Assembly (NCBI GenBank): GCA_029891345.1
Contig: CM056993.1
Location: 229,057,265 to 229,121,264, forward strand
DNA length: 64,000 nucleotides
Source of the DNA: Dryococelus australis
Lineage: Eukaryota; Arthropoda; Insecta; Phasmatodea; Phasmatidae
Direction: 5' to 3'
The stretch's first letter is position 1. Each line of letters starts with the position of its first letter. Position numbers and translations under genes: made by a program. The notes under the pieces were generated by a model that saw only the letters and a program-made list of their open reading frames with translations, was not told the origin of the DNA and did not search any database. Shown here one piece after another: positions 10,736 to 21,718 of this stretch.

Positions 10736-12305
10736 TGCGTGGTTGATAGTTAAGGCTGGATCGCGGTCATGTCGCTTTGGTTTCACCTAGGTTGGTTGTG
10801 CGTGCGGGTTGAGTTGACACAAAAATAGCTGGGTTAATAACAGTCTTCATAGGTGGTGCCAATGAACAAAGTAAGACGGCACAATCTCGTTTGGCTCATC
10901 GACTAGCTGAAAGCGGGGTTAGACCCGCAAGCTGTCTGGCAGCAAGGTGCGCATCTCTTTGCTCCTCTCTCCTGGCGCAGTGCCTCACCTTCAATGGCAC
11001 AGAGTGGGTGTAATTACGGAGAACTCAAAATAAGCATCACGGACGCTGGCATCCCTAACTTAAGTGTTGTGTGGCGACGGTATTGCCAACGCGAGCTCTG
11101 GTGCTTCAGAAGATCCCCCACTGTTGCAGGCTGATCAGAAGCGTTGGAGCAGCGTGGGTTGCCAAGACTATCACTGGGTGTGAGTTTCCCAACCAAGGCC
11201 AGGCCGTAGCACCTAAGCAAATATCCTCGCCAGCACCCAGGTGCTCCGGTAGGGGTACAACTCAGATGTACCACCTCTCCCTGATTGAGAACTGTTGCTA
11301 GTGGCCAAGGCTCGTCTATTCTAGTCCTCCAGTACTATATACATGGTAGGAATAGAATAGCTGACCACCTAATGGGTGTGTTTTCAACTTGGAGCCACCT
11401 GAGGGGGAGTCTCCAGTTTAGCTAATTGTGGAAATAAGAATACTTTCCTGGTGCCGGTCAGTGGTGCTCAATTCGAGGTTCTCCCAGTAATTGGTGACAG
11501 ATTACCCTATGAATGAGACTCGAGGGTAAGAGAAACTAAGCAGTATCTCTTAAATACGTATTAAACATGGTGACACGGGCTCTCCTGCTAGGCAGAAAGT
11601 AATCTTATGAAATCCAGGTGTAGGTGACCTGGTCCTAAGCTAAGTGGGGAAGTTAAGTGAAAAACTGTCGAAGACTACATAAATACAAACCTAACTCTAT
11701 ATAGGGTGTGTCTGTAGGAGACAAAGAAAGAATTACGTGTGGAATGAATTATGAATGGAAAGCTTCTGGTAGCTATTGGTGTCACTGGAGCGTCCGGTAA
11801 CGGGGCTGCAGAGCTCCAACGGCAACGTCAATGGTGGCAGCCTCTGGTAGTTGCTGAACACTGTGAAGTCATTGGCAACAGCCTCTGGAAGGGCTGTTGA
11901 ACGGCTCATAGTAGTCTAGACTCCAGCACCCAGGTGCTTGGAGACAACTGCAGGAACAACTGGCGAGGGCCGCCACGCACTGCCTTATAGTGAGGCCGGA
12001 GTGGGGGTAGCACCCACTAGTCATCTTTTGCCCTTCGCGTACCCTCAGTGGCGCTCGTGCACAATCAGAGGCGGCTGATGGATTGTAGGCTCTCAGCGCG
12101 GGGGGGGGGGGGGGGTGACGTGCCGCTGTCTTTCGCAACCCCTCGTTTCCAAGTGTCCGTCCGCCCTCCAGGACTGTGGCAGACCGGTACTTCCGTGTAC
12201 GAAATGGCGTGGGGTTTAAATGTCACGAGTGTAAAAGTGTACACTAGGGTTGCATTGAGATGAGATGTAATCGTTTATGGTAACTGGTAAAAGCAGCATG
12301 CGTCA
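10733..12305 (-). repeat. 3' LTR of nested element (1573 bp)
   Basis: On the minus strand the LTR starts TGACGCATGC at 12305 and ends ACGCATCA at 10733. The outer 590 bases (12305-11719) are duplicated at 16230-15592, which proves the LTR identity of that part. The remaining 1 kb (11718-10733) has no second copy, because the 5' LTR is truncated, but it must belong to the LTR since the target duplication lies at its end. Short blocks near 11610 and 11400 resemble the gypsy LTR at 24.5-24.9 kb. A G run at about 12101-12116 is prone to sequencing error. Confidence 0.75.
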
Positions 12306-12322
12306 ATTCACCCGCCCCCCTT
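12306..12322 (-). promoter_or_regulatory. polypurine tract of nested element
   Basis: Read on the minus strand this is AAGGGGGGCGGGTGAAT, almost all purine, and it abuts the TGACGCAT start of the 3' LTR. This is the normal place and composition of the plus-strand primer of an LTR element. Confidence 0.7.
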
Positions 12323-12549
12323 GTTACGTTGAAGACTCATTGTGAAGGTTCGGCGGAGAACGGCATAGGCCCCCTCATCTTGAAAGTCTAGGCAGAAGTA
12401 GCAGTGTAGAAGAAGAAAAAATATTTGAAGTAAGGTAGGCGGGACCCTTAGTAATAAAAGCAAACACTAAAAACCACGACATGCTAAAAACGAGGGATAA
12501 TATTAAAGTGTGATCAAACCTTACTCACGGAAGGCGGGGAAAAATGTAT

Positions 12550-12640
12550 TTAACTGTCCTGGAGCTTGCTGTACAGTTATGAAAGAAAAGGAAAATCTTT
12601 CAGGAGCAACCTGTGGGTTGTACAGCAAGCTGAACAGTTA
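12550..12640. repeat. imperfect hairpin
   Basis: AGCTTGCTGTACA at 12563-12575 is perfectly inverted at 12619-12631. Outside a small bulge the arms extend with TAACTG at the left and CAGTTA at the right. It lies in the noncoding part of the nested element between its tail segment and its 3' LTR. Role unknown. Confidence 0.6.
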
Positions 12641-12799
12641 CATGTGACAGGTTAAGTTCGCCAACCTCAGGCCTTCCAGCACCTGGGTTAGCGGGCTAAA
12701 CGACACAATGCGAGTACACTTCAACATGCATAAATTTGCGGCAATTGGTGCTCAGAGGTCACTCTACATACATACATAAAACACTTTGATAAATTTAAT

Positions 12800-12950
12800 A
12801 TACCTGGCACCAGGTATCACCGTAGTGAATACTTGGGAGCTCATGGCCCAGAGTTCAAGTTCGACTCTTGGGTGGTGCACAGGTATTGCAAACACACACA
12901 AACACTAGCAATGAATATGAAAATTTCAGTACATGTTTAAAGATACAATC
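12800..12950 (+). repeat. tRNA-derived SINE candidate inside nested element
   Basis: A tRNA-like head is visible: a box A-like segment near 12820-12835 (ACCGTAGTGAATAC) and a box B-like AGTTCGACTC at about 12858-12868, at the spacing of a tRNA. A short CACACA-rich tail follows. These are the internal RNA polymerase III promoter boxes that drive SINEs. A decayed tRNA pseudogene is the alternative. Target duplications were not found. Confidence 0.4.
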
Positions 12951-13639
12951 CTGCAAAACAGCACTCTCCTTGTAGTTGCATCTTCACATAAACCCTTGAA
13001 AACGTATAAAATCATTTAATGGTATACGTACACATTAATTATTATAAAAAAATATAAAATATAAAAAAATATAAAATTATCTAAGAGTCCTGTGAACGAA
13101 GGCTAAATCTAATGTGCTAATTATGGAAGTCTCTGTCTTCTCCTATCATGCGCACTGTGGTGAGTGTCTATACGCGATACAATTGTAGAAATTACCGGCA
13201 CTGTGGCAAGCGTCTCTAAGTAATTCTACGTAATTACGTAGGCTGTCGGCCACTAATTATTTGGAGCCTTTTTCACTGGTGAGGAGAGAAACATATATTT
13301 GCACTGTTCTGTTTTTAACTCTGACAGCGTAAATACTGCTGTTTTACAAGTCCTGTTCACACCTAGTCGAGTGTCGAATACCTATTTATTTATTCTCCCT
13401 CATCAGCTCATTTACTTTCCCTGCTTACTGACAGCTTGGTAGGCACTTACGCTGTTATACACTTCTTTTAAATCTAGCCTAATTCGTGAATGTTCCTCAG
13501 TTTCACTGTCTTTGACTGGTGGCTAGTTTAAATTAACACTTCGCAGGTCTGTAACGAGTCCTGTTCTGTGTTACATAGTAGTTTACGACTATGTGTGTAC
13601 ACTGTGTTCATCGCACTTTCACATACGTGTTTTCCGTGA

Positions 13640-14590
13640 GTATGGGTTTAGCTGGCTTTCCTCTTGGGCGTAGCTCGGCGTGCAGCGGGTACAGCCATGT
13701 GTACCTTGACGTGGTTCACCACAGTGACCCCAGATACCGGCCAGGCATATAGTCGGCCTTGGCGGCTCGAGGTGGCATCAGGCGTCGAGGCTCGGCACAT
13801 GGCATCGTGGAGTCTGCTTCAGCCGGAACAGAGGGTGAGGACACAACTACTAGGGACGTAGTGGCAGTGCGGGGGAGTGATCTCAGGTCCTCCACCCTGA
13901 CTACATGGGTTCCTACCTGTAAGGTAGGACATTTCCCAGCTGTTATAGCACAAGGGAGTGACGGTGGGAGACCGCTCTCTACCTTGCTGATGCGAGCATC
14001 TCGCTGTGGGGCCAGGTAGTTGGAGGTGTCGACTGTCTCGACACCCCGGTCCTCGGGCGAGGCAGCACGAGGGAGAGGAGTCTCAACCTTGGCTGCTGGT
14101 GTTGCACCATGTGTTGGGATGTCAGAGGCATCAATGGTCTCTCATACTCAACGGCCTTGATGGGTTGGGAACTCTTGTTGAGTTCGTTGTCCGGTGGTCT
14201 AGTGGCGTCGATAGGCACTTCCCTGTTGGAGCTCAAGATTGCCTTCGTTGAAGATGGAATGACCTTGATCTCGAGCCGTGGAGTTATACTAGGTGTGTGG
14301 GTAGATGTCCTGGATGGTTCTATCCTCCTCACCGAAGGGGTTTCCGATATTTCGCTAATCCAACTAGACCGTCCGGGTGTCCGACGGCCTTCTCGGTTTC
14401 GTGGGCTCCGTCATGACACTTCGGAGCAGCTGGGAGCTTTGTCGCATCGTGTTCATATGCTGATTGCCCCTCAGCCTACTTCACCATCTGGTCTCCATGG
14501 TGGCACGTAGCTGGGGACTCGCTTACTGGGGGTAGGTCATATTATGGGTGGCCTCATAAGTTCAGTGTCGAGTTCTCGAGCAGTCCTTCA
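13640..14590 (-). pseudogene. Pro/Ser/Thr-rich tail after integrase (nested element)
   Basis: Downstream of integrase on the minus strand, an open stretch at 14332-13979 and neighbouring broken frames encode a basic, Pro/Ser/Thr-rich sequence (for example SRTSTHTPSITPRLE). No domain or membrane segment is recognised. It occupies the same place as the Pro-rich segment at 3.9-4.8 kb in element 1. The plus strand is also open in this GC-rich stretch (13759-14019, 14109-14510), which is interpreted as composition, not as separate genes. Confidence 0.4.
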
Positions 14591-15550
14591 GGGTGGTGGT
14601 TCATTCTCGCTGTCGGAGTCCCTTAGTATTTCCCATATGTTGTTGACCTGCTCCTCTCGTGGCATGTCCCCCGGATAGGGACATATCTGACCTCTTGTGG
14701 CTTTTCGGATTCTCCGCCTAGCGTCTTCGACCCAGTATACGTTATGCATCTTTCCGACGATTCGGTAAGGCCCGTCCCATTTGTCTGCGTGGCAAACACT
14801 AAACTGATTGCTGGCCTTGCTGAGGGGATATGTTTTGAGTAATACCACTTCACCGAGACTGAACTCATGTACCCCTGTCTTGGGCTGTGGTTATTCCTTA
14901 TGGATGTACTCTTCCTGGTCTCTTTGGGCAGGGGGCATACAAGCTAACATGGCTAATCAGACGTCCTCGGGTTGCGGCATGGTGGTGGGTTCACTGTCCC
15001 ATTGCCAGTCACCTGGTTGGCGGAGGGTCTGTCCTAGGAGGAGGTTACTTGGACTGGTGTTCCCGGCCTCATTAGTTCGACAACGTTTGTCCCAATGTCT
15101 GTGGTCATTTACCACACTGATACTGAGGCATTTCATTATCTATTGGTTCCTCCGTTCAGTGGGGTTGGCCTTGGGGTGACAGGGTTGTGTCGTCCACGTC
15201 TCGACTCCTCATCCCTGGCATGCTGACTGCCACTGACAACTCGTGAACTGAGTGCCATTGTCAGTCAGGATCGCCTTCGGGTATCCCCAACGTGCAAATA
15301 TCTCTGCTTCCATGGGGGTTGTTTCCTGGCTGGGCAGCAGGAAGGCATCTACCCACCTTGAAAACTGATCTGTAACAACAAGTAGGTATCAATTTCCCTT
15401 GGTGCTCCTTGGGTAGGGTCCCATGAAATCGGCAGCTACATGTGTCCACGCTGTCTTGGGTCTCTTTGGTTGTTCAGTGGGCAGAGGGACCAGGTAGGCC
15501 TTGCCACGGCAACATGTTACACAGTTGCTGACATACTGTAGGACGTCGCG
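14590..15550 (-). pseudogene. int: Ty3/gypsy integrase, C-terminal two thirds (nested element)
   Basis: On the minus strand a catalytic core is readable from about 15440 (WTHVAADFMGPYPRSTKG, first Asp) through VVTDQFSRWVDAFLLPSQ and, near 15270, AILTDNGTQF (second Asp). A degraded segment with HPKANPTERRNQ follows (the Glu of the catalytic triad). The C-terminal GPY/F module is WDGPYRIVGKMHNVYWVED at about 14785-14725. Stops and frame changes interrupt it. The N-terminal zinc domain is mostly lost at the deletion junction near 15591. Confidence 0.8.
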
Positions 15551-15591
15551 GCTCATCCCGTCCCAACTATGGTGAACCCCAATGTCTAGAC

Positions 15592-16230
15592 AAAGAAAGA
15601 ATTACGTGTGGAATGTATTATGTACGGAAAGCTTCTGGTAGCTATTGGCGCTGCTGGAGCATCTGGTAGTGGAGCTGCAGAGCTCTAACGGCGACATCAA
15701 TGGTGGCAGTCTCTGGTGGTTGCTGAAGGCTGTTAAGTCGTTGGTAACAGCCTCTGGAAAGGCTGTTGAAAGGCCCGTAGTAGTCTAGACTCCATCACCC
15801 AGGTGCTTGGAGAAGACTGCAGGAACAACTGGAGAGGGCCGCAGCGCATTGCCTTATATAGCGAGGCAGTGCATGTCGCAGTGGCCGCAGGAGAGGGCCT
15901 GTGACGTCCCTCAGGTGCAAGACTGGAATGGGGGTAGCACCTTCTTGTCATCTCTCGGCCTTCCCGTATCTTCGGTGGTGCTCGTGCATAGCCCGAGGCG
16001 GCTGATGACTTGTAGGCTCTCAGCACGGGGGAGGGGTGGGTGTCGCGGCACTGTCATTCGCAACCCCTCGTATCCACATGTCCGGCCGCCCTCCAGGATT
16101 GTGGTAGACCGATACTTCTGTGTACCAAATGGCACGCGGTTTAAATCTCACGAGTGTGAAAGTGTACACTAGGGTTGCAGTGAGATGAGTAGTAATTGTT
16201 TATGGTAAATGGTATAAGCAGCATGCGTCA
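15592..16230 (-). repeat. truncated 5' LTR of nested element
   Basis: This repeats 11719-12305 in the same orientation, sharing for example ACAAAGAAAGAATTACGTG and the terminal GCAGCATGCGTCA. It holds about 50 bp more internal sequence than the other copy around 15860-15915. A TATA box (TATATAAGGC on the minus strand) lies at 15852-15861 and is degraded in the other copy. The inner end stops at the deletion junction with integrase. Confidence 0.85.
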
Positions 16231-16790
16231 AAGTTTCCAAAATGACTTAATCAATCAACTTCTGAAATCACTTGATATAAAAAAATTGACAACTACTGCC
16301 TATAATCCTAGGTGTAACAGGCTGGTAGAAGCATTCAACCGTATCATTGGTGAAAAATTAACTGCTTGTGCAAATACCAACCAGGCCAACTGGGACCTTC
16401 ACGTAGATTTTATTACCTTTAATTATAATACTAGCATCAATACTACAACTAAGTTTACACCATTCTACTTATTACATGGCGTAGAAGTTGCCCTTCCGGT
16501 CCAAGTAGTAGCAGGTCAGCATTCACAACAAGCTCATGACTGGTGCCAGAGACTGTTACAAGACTGTGAAATGGCCAAAGTAAACACAAACAAAATACGC
16601 TGCGTATTAATGATTACGTGTGGGTTCATAACAGATGCAGGCTGAAAGCACTCGCGCATCGCTATCGCAACCCCTTCAGGGTAACTGATGTGTTTACTCA
16701 ACAGTCCATATACAAACAAAACCGGGCACCCTAAATATGATACAGTGTGTACCCGCCATTCAAAGCTTGCCTTCATACACTAATTGAGTG
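16231..16790 (+). pseudogene. int: integrase, C-terminal part after the insertion (element 2)
   Basis: The integrase frame resumes exactly after the nested element. It encodes the rest of the catalytic core, including YNPRCNRLVEAFNRIIGEKL with the catalytic Glu at about 16327, and TPFYLLHGVEVALPV at about 16459-16503. The C-terminal domain is frameshifted. A short segment (KTGHPKYDTVCTRHSKLAF at about 16719-16775) is nearly the same as one at about 21140-21195 in the second copy, which links the two env-bearing elements. Confidence 0.85.
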
Positions 16791-17019
16791 TCAGTATGAC
16801 GGCATTGACTTTTAAGTATTAATTGTGCTCTAAAATATGTTACAGTATGTGTCAATGTCTAACCAAGAGGGACAATGTGAAGTGAACCGCCATGTGTGCC
16901 GTTCGCAATGCCGCCCAGGCAACCATAACCGAGGCATGCTGACAACGCTCTGGACTCAGCACGTGTGTAACGCAGCAGGAACCAGGCAGCGCGAGGCACC
17001 TGCCCAGCCTTCCTAGCTG

Positions 17020-18420
17020 TTGCATCACCAAGGAACAACTGCTGAGCGACCGGAGCCATGGAGAGGGGATACACAGCTGCCACCCCAACCCAAGTGCTGC
17101 GCCACTACAGAAGCTGTGACGTGCCGCTCCCACAGCCACACACGGTTGGCAGCAGTGTGCGAGTTACGTTCTGCGCATGCGCCACCCATCGCCATGGTGA
17201 AACCAATTGATGGACAAGCTTTAGCTGAGGCGTGGGGAGCCTGTCGCGTCTGCCGTGCGGACAAGGTCATGGCTGTACTGTGTTTTCTCCTGCCAGCTGT
17301 CCTGTCAGTGCCAGCCATGTACAGGAACCATGCAGAGGTCTATTGGACCCCTGCTGAGTCCCACCTTTTGTATGAAGATAGCATTCGCCTCATATATCAT
17401 ATAGTGTTAAATTTTCCCACAATCCCTGAATCTCCTGACCAGTATTTGCATGTAACTTGCACATATCGTAATCCAACATCATATACAAATGGAAAACTTA
17501 TAAATGGATATATTTGCAAGCAATGGAACATGGTGTACTGCGAGAATTCCTAGATGACGTGAGTACCCAGTTCCGCCGGAAAAGAGGAATTCAGTTTCTC
17601 GGCGATGTGGGTACGTGGTGTTGTGATATTTTAACAAATAAACACTTACGTACGTTACTTGAAAATGATGCCCAGACAGCCAGATTAACACACTTGCAGG
17701 TAATATCCAAACAACGAACAAAGCCTTTAACATGACTTTCAAAGTAATAAATAAAATACAACACAAGATGGAAGATAAGATAAAATCTCTGTCAAAAACG
17801 ATTAATGGCATTTCCCAAAATTTGAAAACTCAACACTCTGCCATCAATAAATTTGACACCATTGAGGTTCAGTATAACTTGTTAGCCACCAGCATTTTGC
17901 AGTTGATCAATAACTTAGTGTTAGAAAATTTAGTCCAAACCTATATTCATTCCTGCCAACTGCATAAATTACCTCTTAATGCAGTAAACAGATCACAGTT
18001 GTCAAATGATCTCAACAAATTAAATGTGGAACTACTTAAATTGAATCTAACATTAAGCATTGGTGTCGCTGATATAATTAAATATTACACGTATGAGCTG
18101 ACATAACGTTCCTTCTCTAAAAGTCAACTCGCGATAAAATTGCAAGAACCTGTTACCAGAGTTCATTCCTCATGGCAAGTTTACAAGATAATACCAGTCC
18201 CCTACCATTTTGAGAACCAATCATGCTCGATTAACATACCCTCTGCTACCATTGCAATTGGTCCTAATAAAAACATTGCAAAATCAATCTCTCACTCACC
18301 AGAAATGCCACCGGATGTTATATTTATCCCCCAAGAATCACTCGCATGTGATAGCACTCAGTGTCAAAGATGCAATTCTGCTTTCAGATGCTATTTCATT
18401 ATTTTCAAATTGTAAATTCC
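17020..18420 (+). pseudogene. env: envelope glycoprotein remnant, insect retrovirus-like (element 2)
   Basis: A third gene follows integrase. The likely start at 17269 opens with a signal-peptide-like hydrophobic stretch (MAVLCFLLPAVLSVPA) and continues as an ectodomain with spaced Cys. A frame change near 17550 leads to a basic furin-type site, RRKR at 17574-17585, followed by a Gly-containing hydrophobic segment. A long alpha-helical, Leu/Asn/Lys-rich region follows (17732-18106), and after a further break a segment up to 18415. This order matches the fusion-protein class of errantivirus envelopes. The gene is broken by at least three stops or frameshifts and cannot make a full protein. The 17020-17268 part is probably leader. 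Confidence 0.7.
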
Positions 18421-18597
18421 ATTGTTCAGATGACATTTAATTTTCCATTCTGCGTATTTTGCCACACCAGTATGTTCTAACAAACCCCCCTCAAGGTACA
18501 GTCGTCCAGTGCTTAAATACCTCCCTCAATGCTAACAAATCATCATTTAAGAAGTGTTGAACTATATGTGCCATGTGGCTGTCATGTTGTTACACCT

Positions 18598-19740
18598 TGT
18601 GGCGAATGCTAGGGGCCACACATGACAGGCTAAGGTAGCATGCACTACAGATTTCTTGCGAGCCCCCTGTTACAACACACTCTGCTCAATGACCTGGAGG
18701 AGCTCTAGGCCCCACAGCACTACATCCTACTACTCTACAGTTCACGGTGAGCATAACTTTGGCTTGGCGGTTAGGTGACATCTTAGAATCCTAGATATCG
18801 AGGCCCCATTAGTAATCCATTAACTGAATAATATTCTAGCAAGGGTAAGGATTAACTTCTTATTGTGTCAATATTGTACGAGTATACAAAACTAAAGTAA
18901 TTAATGTTTGTTGTTCAATATAAGGTTAAATGTATTGCTCTGTTCCGAGTATAGAGATTTTCATAATAAACGTGGTTTGTATACAGAATCTTACTTATTG
19001 GTTCAGTTGCAGACAGCTACTCACCCGCCGGTAGGTCTCCCTATCTTAAGGTGTTATATATATATTGAGGAGAGGTCAAGTTAGTAATGATAGAGTAGTC
19101 TGAGATAAAGCAGAAGGTATTGCATAGGAGTAGAGATAGGGAGGCAACCCTACACTGGAGGAGCGACTCACGATTCCACCTCGTGCTTAGACGAGAACGC
19201 TCATTTTATTTAGAAATTTCACTTGCGCTTTGTGTAGAGAATTGTACACAGCTGGAAAAACATGTAGCCGCGCTTCAAGTCAACCATAACACATGTAGAC
19301 GTAATAATTTACCGACTAAAGTCTTCCCATCTTGCTCTACCATTTTCTTGTGATTTCAGTTTAATATTAAGTCCATATTATGTTGTTATTTTATTGTTAG
19401 TCATGTTTGGCAGTTACATGTAAAACACAGCAAACCAGCACAAGCGTGTAACAGCTGTTAGGCCTTGCAGAGAGAACACGCGCAGCAAGCGATAGTGCGA
19501 CAGGTCAGTACGCCACGTACACGCATCAGCATTACACATGCGTAGGCAAGCTTGCCAGTCCAACACCGATGTCACTGCGCCTGTCTGGCTAGTTCAGAAA
19601 CGCTTTACTGTTTCCTTACTATAGTGTATGAAAACTAATTGTAACTGCATGCAGGACAAGCTGTTTCCCTTGTAAGCGAGAAAAACCCCACTTGTGTTTG
19701 TATGTTTTAGGAGTGCTTTCAAAATTAATTATAAGTTACA
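18598..19740 (+). repeat. LTR shared by the two env-bearing copies
   Basis: It starts TGTGGCGAATG after env and ends ATAAGTTACA just before a possible primer-binding site. The first half aligns with the separate LTR at 33007 over blocks such as GAGCCCCCTGTT / GGGCCCCCTGTT and GGTGAGCATAAC. A polyadenylation signal AATAAA lies at 18965-18970 (AATAAACGTGG in both copies). Only one LTR is visible between env of element 2 and gag of element 3. The right edge is an inference from the adjoining primer site. Confidence 0.6.
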
Positions 19741-19745
19741 CTAAG

Positions 19746-19756
19746 TGGGCGACACC
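19746..19756 (+). promoter_or_regulatory. possible primer-binding site
   Basis: TGGGCGACACC, five bases after the proposed LTR end, begins with the TGG expected from a tRNA CCA end and lies 35 bases before the gag start. The tRNA was not identified. Confidence 0.35.
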
Positions 19757-19790
19757 AATTATAAGGTACGACCAACGCTAACATGCCGTC

Positions 19791-20960
19791 ATGAACACAG
19801 AACACACATCTATCACACAAAACATACTCAAACTAGTTAAAACCCTGTTGATAGACTTCGGTGATGCAAAATGTGCTGTAGTATTACATGAACAACTATG
19901 AACCCCATTAAAAAGTGATAAAACAGAACACATTACACCTCTTGAACACACTTCTCAACACCACCACCTATCAACAAGTAATGAATCTAGTACAAGCAGC
20001 TGTTATTTGAGACCACATCCACTCCTCACAATACAAGAGCAACAAACCCATTCTTAATTTCCATTCCCAGCACAAATACTAACATTCCTGAACACAAGTA
20101 CACGACCATTAATTACACAACTGAACAGCAGTCTATCAATGCCACTAACACCACAGTACAAATCCTACATTTACCCAACATTCCAATGCCCACACAAGTC
20201 ATTTTTAATAACTCACAACCAATCCACACCTTCTCAGGGGAAAAATCATGAAAACGTTGAGGAATTTTTAAACACCTTCAAAGCAGTAAGTGAGCTAAAT
20301 ACAGAATTAGAAAAAAGGCAGTGTTTAGAGTTTTACCTTAGAGACAGCCAAACGAACATAAGAGAATTTATATTATGCCATTGCGTAGGAAATCTCATGG
20401 CAACAGATTGCAGATACATTATTACAAACATTCAGACAACTCGACACTACAGACAAATACAGATAGCTCCTTCACTTAACCAAACAACACCGACGCCACA
20501 GTACTCCCGCACACATAGAAAACTTGACATTTTATAAAAACAAGTATGACCCACAACTACCCGAATCGGATTTTGTCAAAATAATTTGGGCCTCTCTATT
20601 ACCCACCCTTCCAGAAAAACTTGTACCCTTCGAAAATACTACATTGAACCAATTAAAACAAAACATCAAAAACATTGAGCTGGGTATGTACAGACACCAA
20701 CAAATCGTACAACAGGACAGAGCACACATCACGCTAAACTCCAAGAGGTGATACATTTGTTGAAACAGCAACTACAAAACCTTAAAAACACAAACAATTA
20801 TACAGCACCATCCCCACACCCAGTGAGAAACATTCACACTATTACAATTCCACCCCCACCCACCCAAATACGCACATTCGAAACAGGTACAACCGCCCCA
20901 CGGTATTTGAATGGACATGGATAAGGGAAATATACAGACATCCACCACACCAAGGCCCCT
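19791..20960 (+). pseudogene. gag: gag of second env-bearing copy (element 3)
   Basis: Gag begins at the ATG at 19791 (MNTEHTSITQNILKLV) and continues through a Ser/Thr/Pro-rich segment into a capsid-like part. That part includes HENVEEFLNTFKAVSELN at about 20250-20303, and PEKLVPFENTTLNQL with GMYRHQQIVQQ at about 20608-20710. The last block has a clear counterpart in element 2. Stops at about 19900 and 20056 and a frameshift near 20530 break it. It ends in a Pro-rich region joined by an internal deletion to the integrase end, so protease, RT and RNase H are missing. Confidence 0.7.
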
Positions 20961-20969
20961 AACAACACG

Positions 20970-21210
20970 GTGCACACTACCAACCAGTTCAACCAGTCTC
21001 ATAAGAAAAGTACAATACGTATCAATGATTACCTCTGGGTATGAAACAGAGGCCGTCAGAAGGCACTCACTCATCGCTATCACAGGCCCTTCCAGGTTGT
21101 TGACAAATTAGGTGAATCAAAAATACATATTAGAACTAACAAAACTGGACCACCAAAATACGATACAGTGTGCACACGTCACACGAAACCTGCTTTTGTA
21201 AGCTAAAGTA
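20970..21210 (+). pseudogene. int: integrase C-terminal remnant (element 3)
   Basis: A short segment matches the extreme end of the element 2 integrase, with TGPPKYDTVCTRHTKPAF at about 21140-21195 against GHPKYDTVCTRHSKLAF in element 2. Everything between gag and this point is missing, which defines an internal deletion of roughly the whole pol region. Confidence 0.7.
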
Positions 21211-21718
21211 ATGAACCCTGTTGCACTTAGTTTTAAGATATATATGATCTGTGTGTAAATGTTCTCTTAAATGTGTTACAGTATATATCATTATCCTTCT
21301 GAAGAATTGAACTGACGTGATCCATTCAGTGTGCAGCTTGAAGCAGAGCCAATTCAGCCTATTTGCACCACGACTGGGGTGTGCTGACTCCGGTCTGGGC
21401 TCAGCGAATGTGTACATAGCAGGGAGCAGGCAATGCGAGGCGTCAGCCCGGACTTCCTAGCTGCCGCCCGGCCATGAGTTTTCTGCAGCACACCCAAAGC
21501 GCGGAGAGCAGAATCATGCCTGCCAACCCCACACTGCGTGCGGTGCCACAGCAGCAGTTACAAGGAGCTGCTAATGCTGCATGACATCATTGGCAGCCCT
21601 GTGCGAGCACAAGCCGCGCTCTGTACAGACGCGCGGTGGTTCCATGGTGACTCCAACCAGGGGCTGCCTTGGAGAAAATGAGTGGGGAGCCTGCTCCAGT
21701 TGATGCGGTGTCAAGGTC

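Larger units (their letters stand above)
10733..16230 (-). mobile_element. nested Ty3/gypsy element inserted in integrase of element 2
   Basis: A 5498-bp insertion bounded by TGATGCGT at the left and ATGCGTCA at the right (TG...CA), flanked by AAGT duplications. Read on the minus strand it consists of a truncated 5' LTR (16230-15592), an integrase end, a Pro/Ser-rich tail, a polypurine tract and a 3' LTR (12305-10733). Gag, protease, RT and RNase H are gone, so a deletion joins the 5' LTR directly to integrase near 15591. The two LTR copies match over about 600 bp but with many substitutions and a small deletion, so the insertion is old. Confidence 0.85.

Noticed and set aside
13759-14510. 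Plus-strand frames of 86, 81 and 133 codons
   Set aside because: They lie antisense to the integrase tail of the nested minus-strand element and have no domain. The integrase orientation is clear from motifs.
19120-19353. 77-codon plus-strand frame
   Set aside because: It lies within the proposed LTR at 18598-19740 and has no recognised feature.
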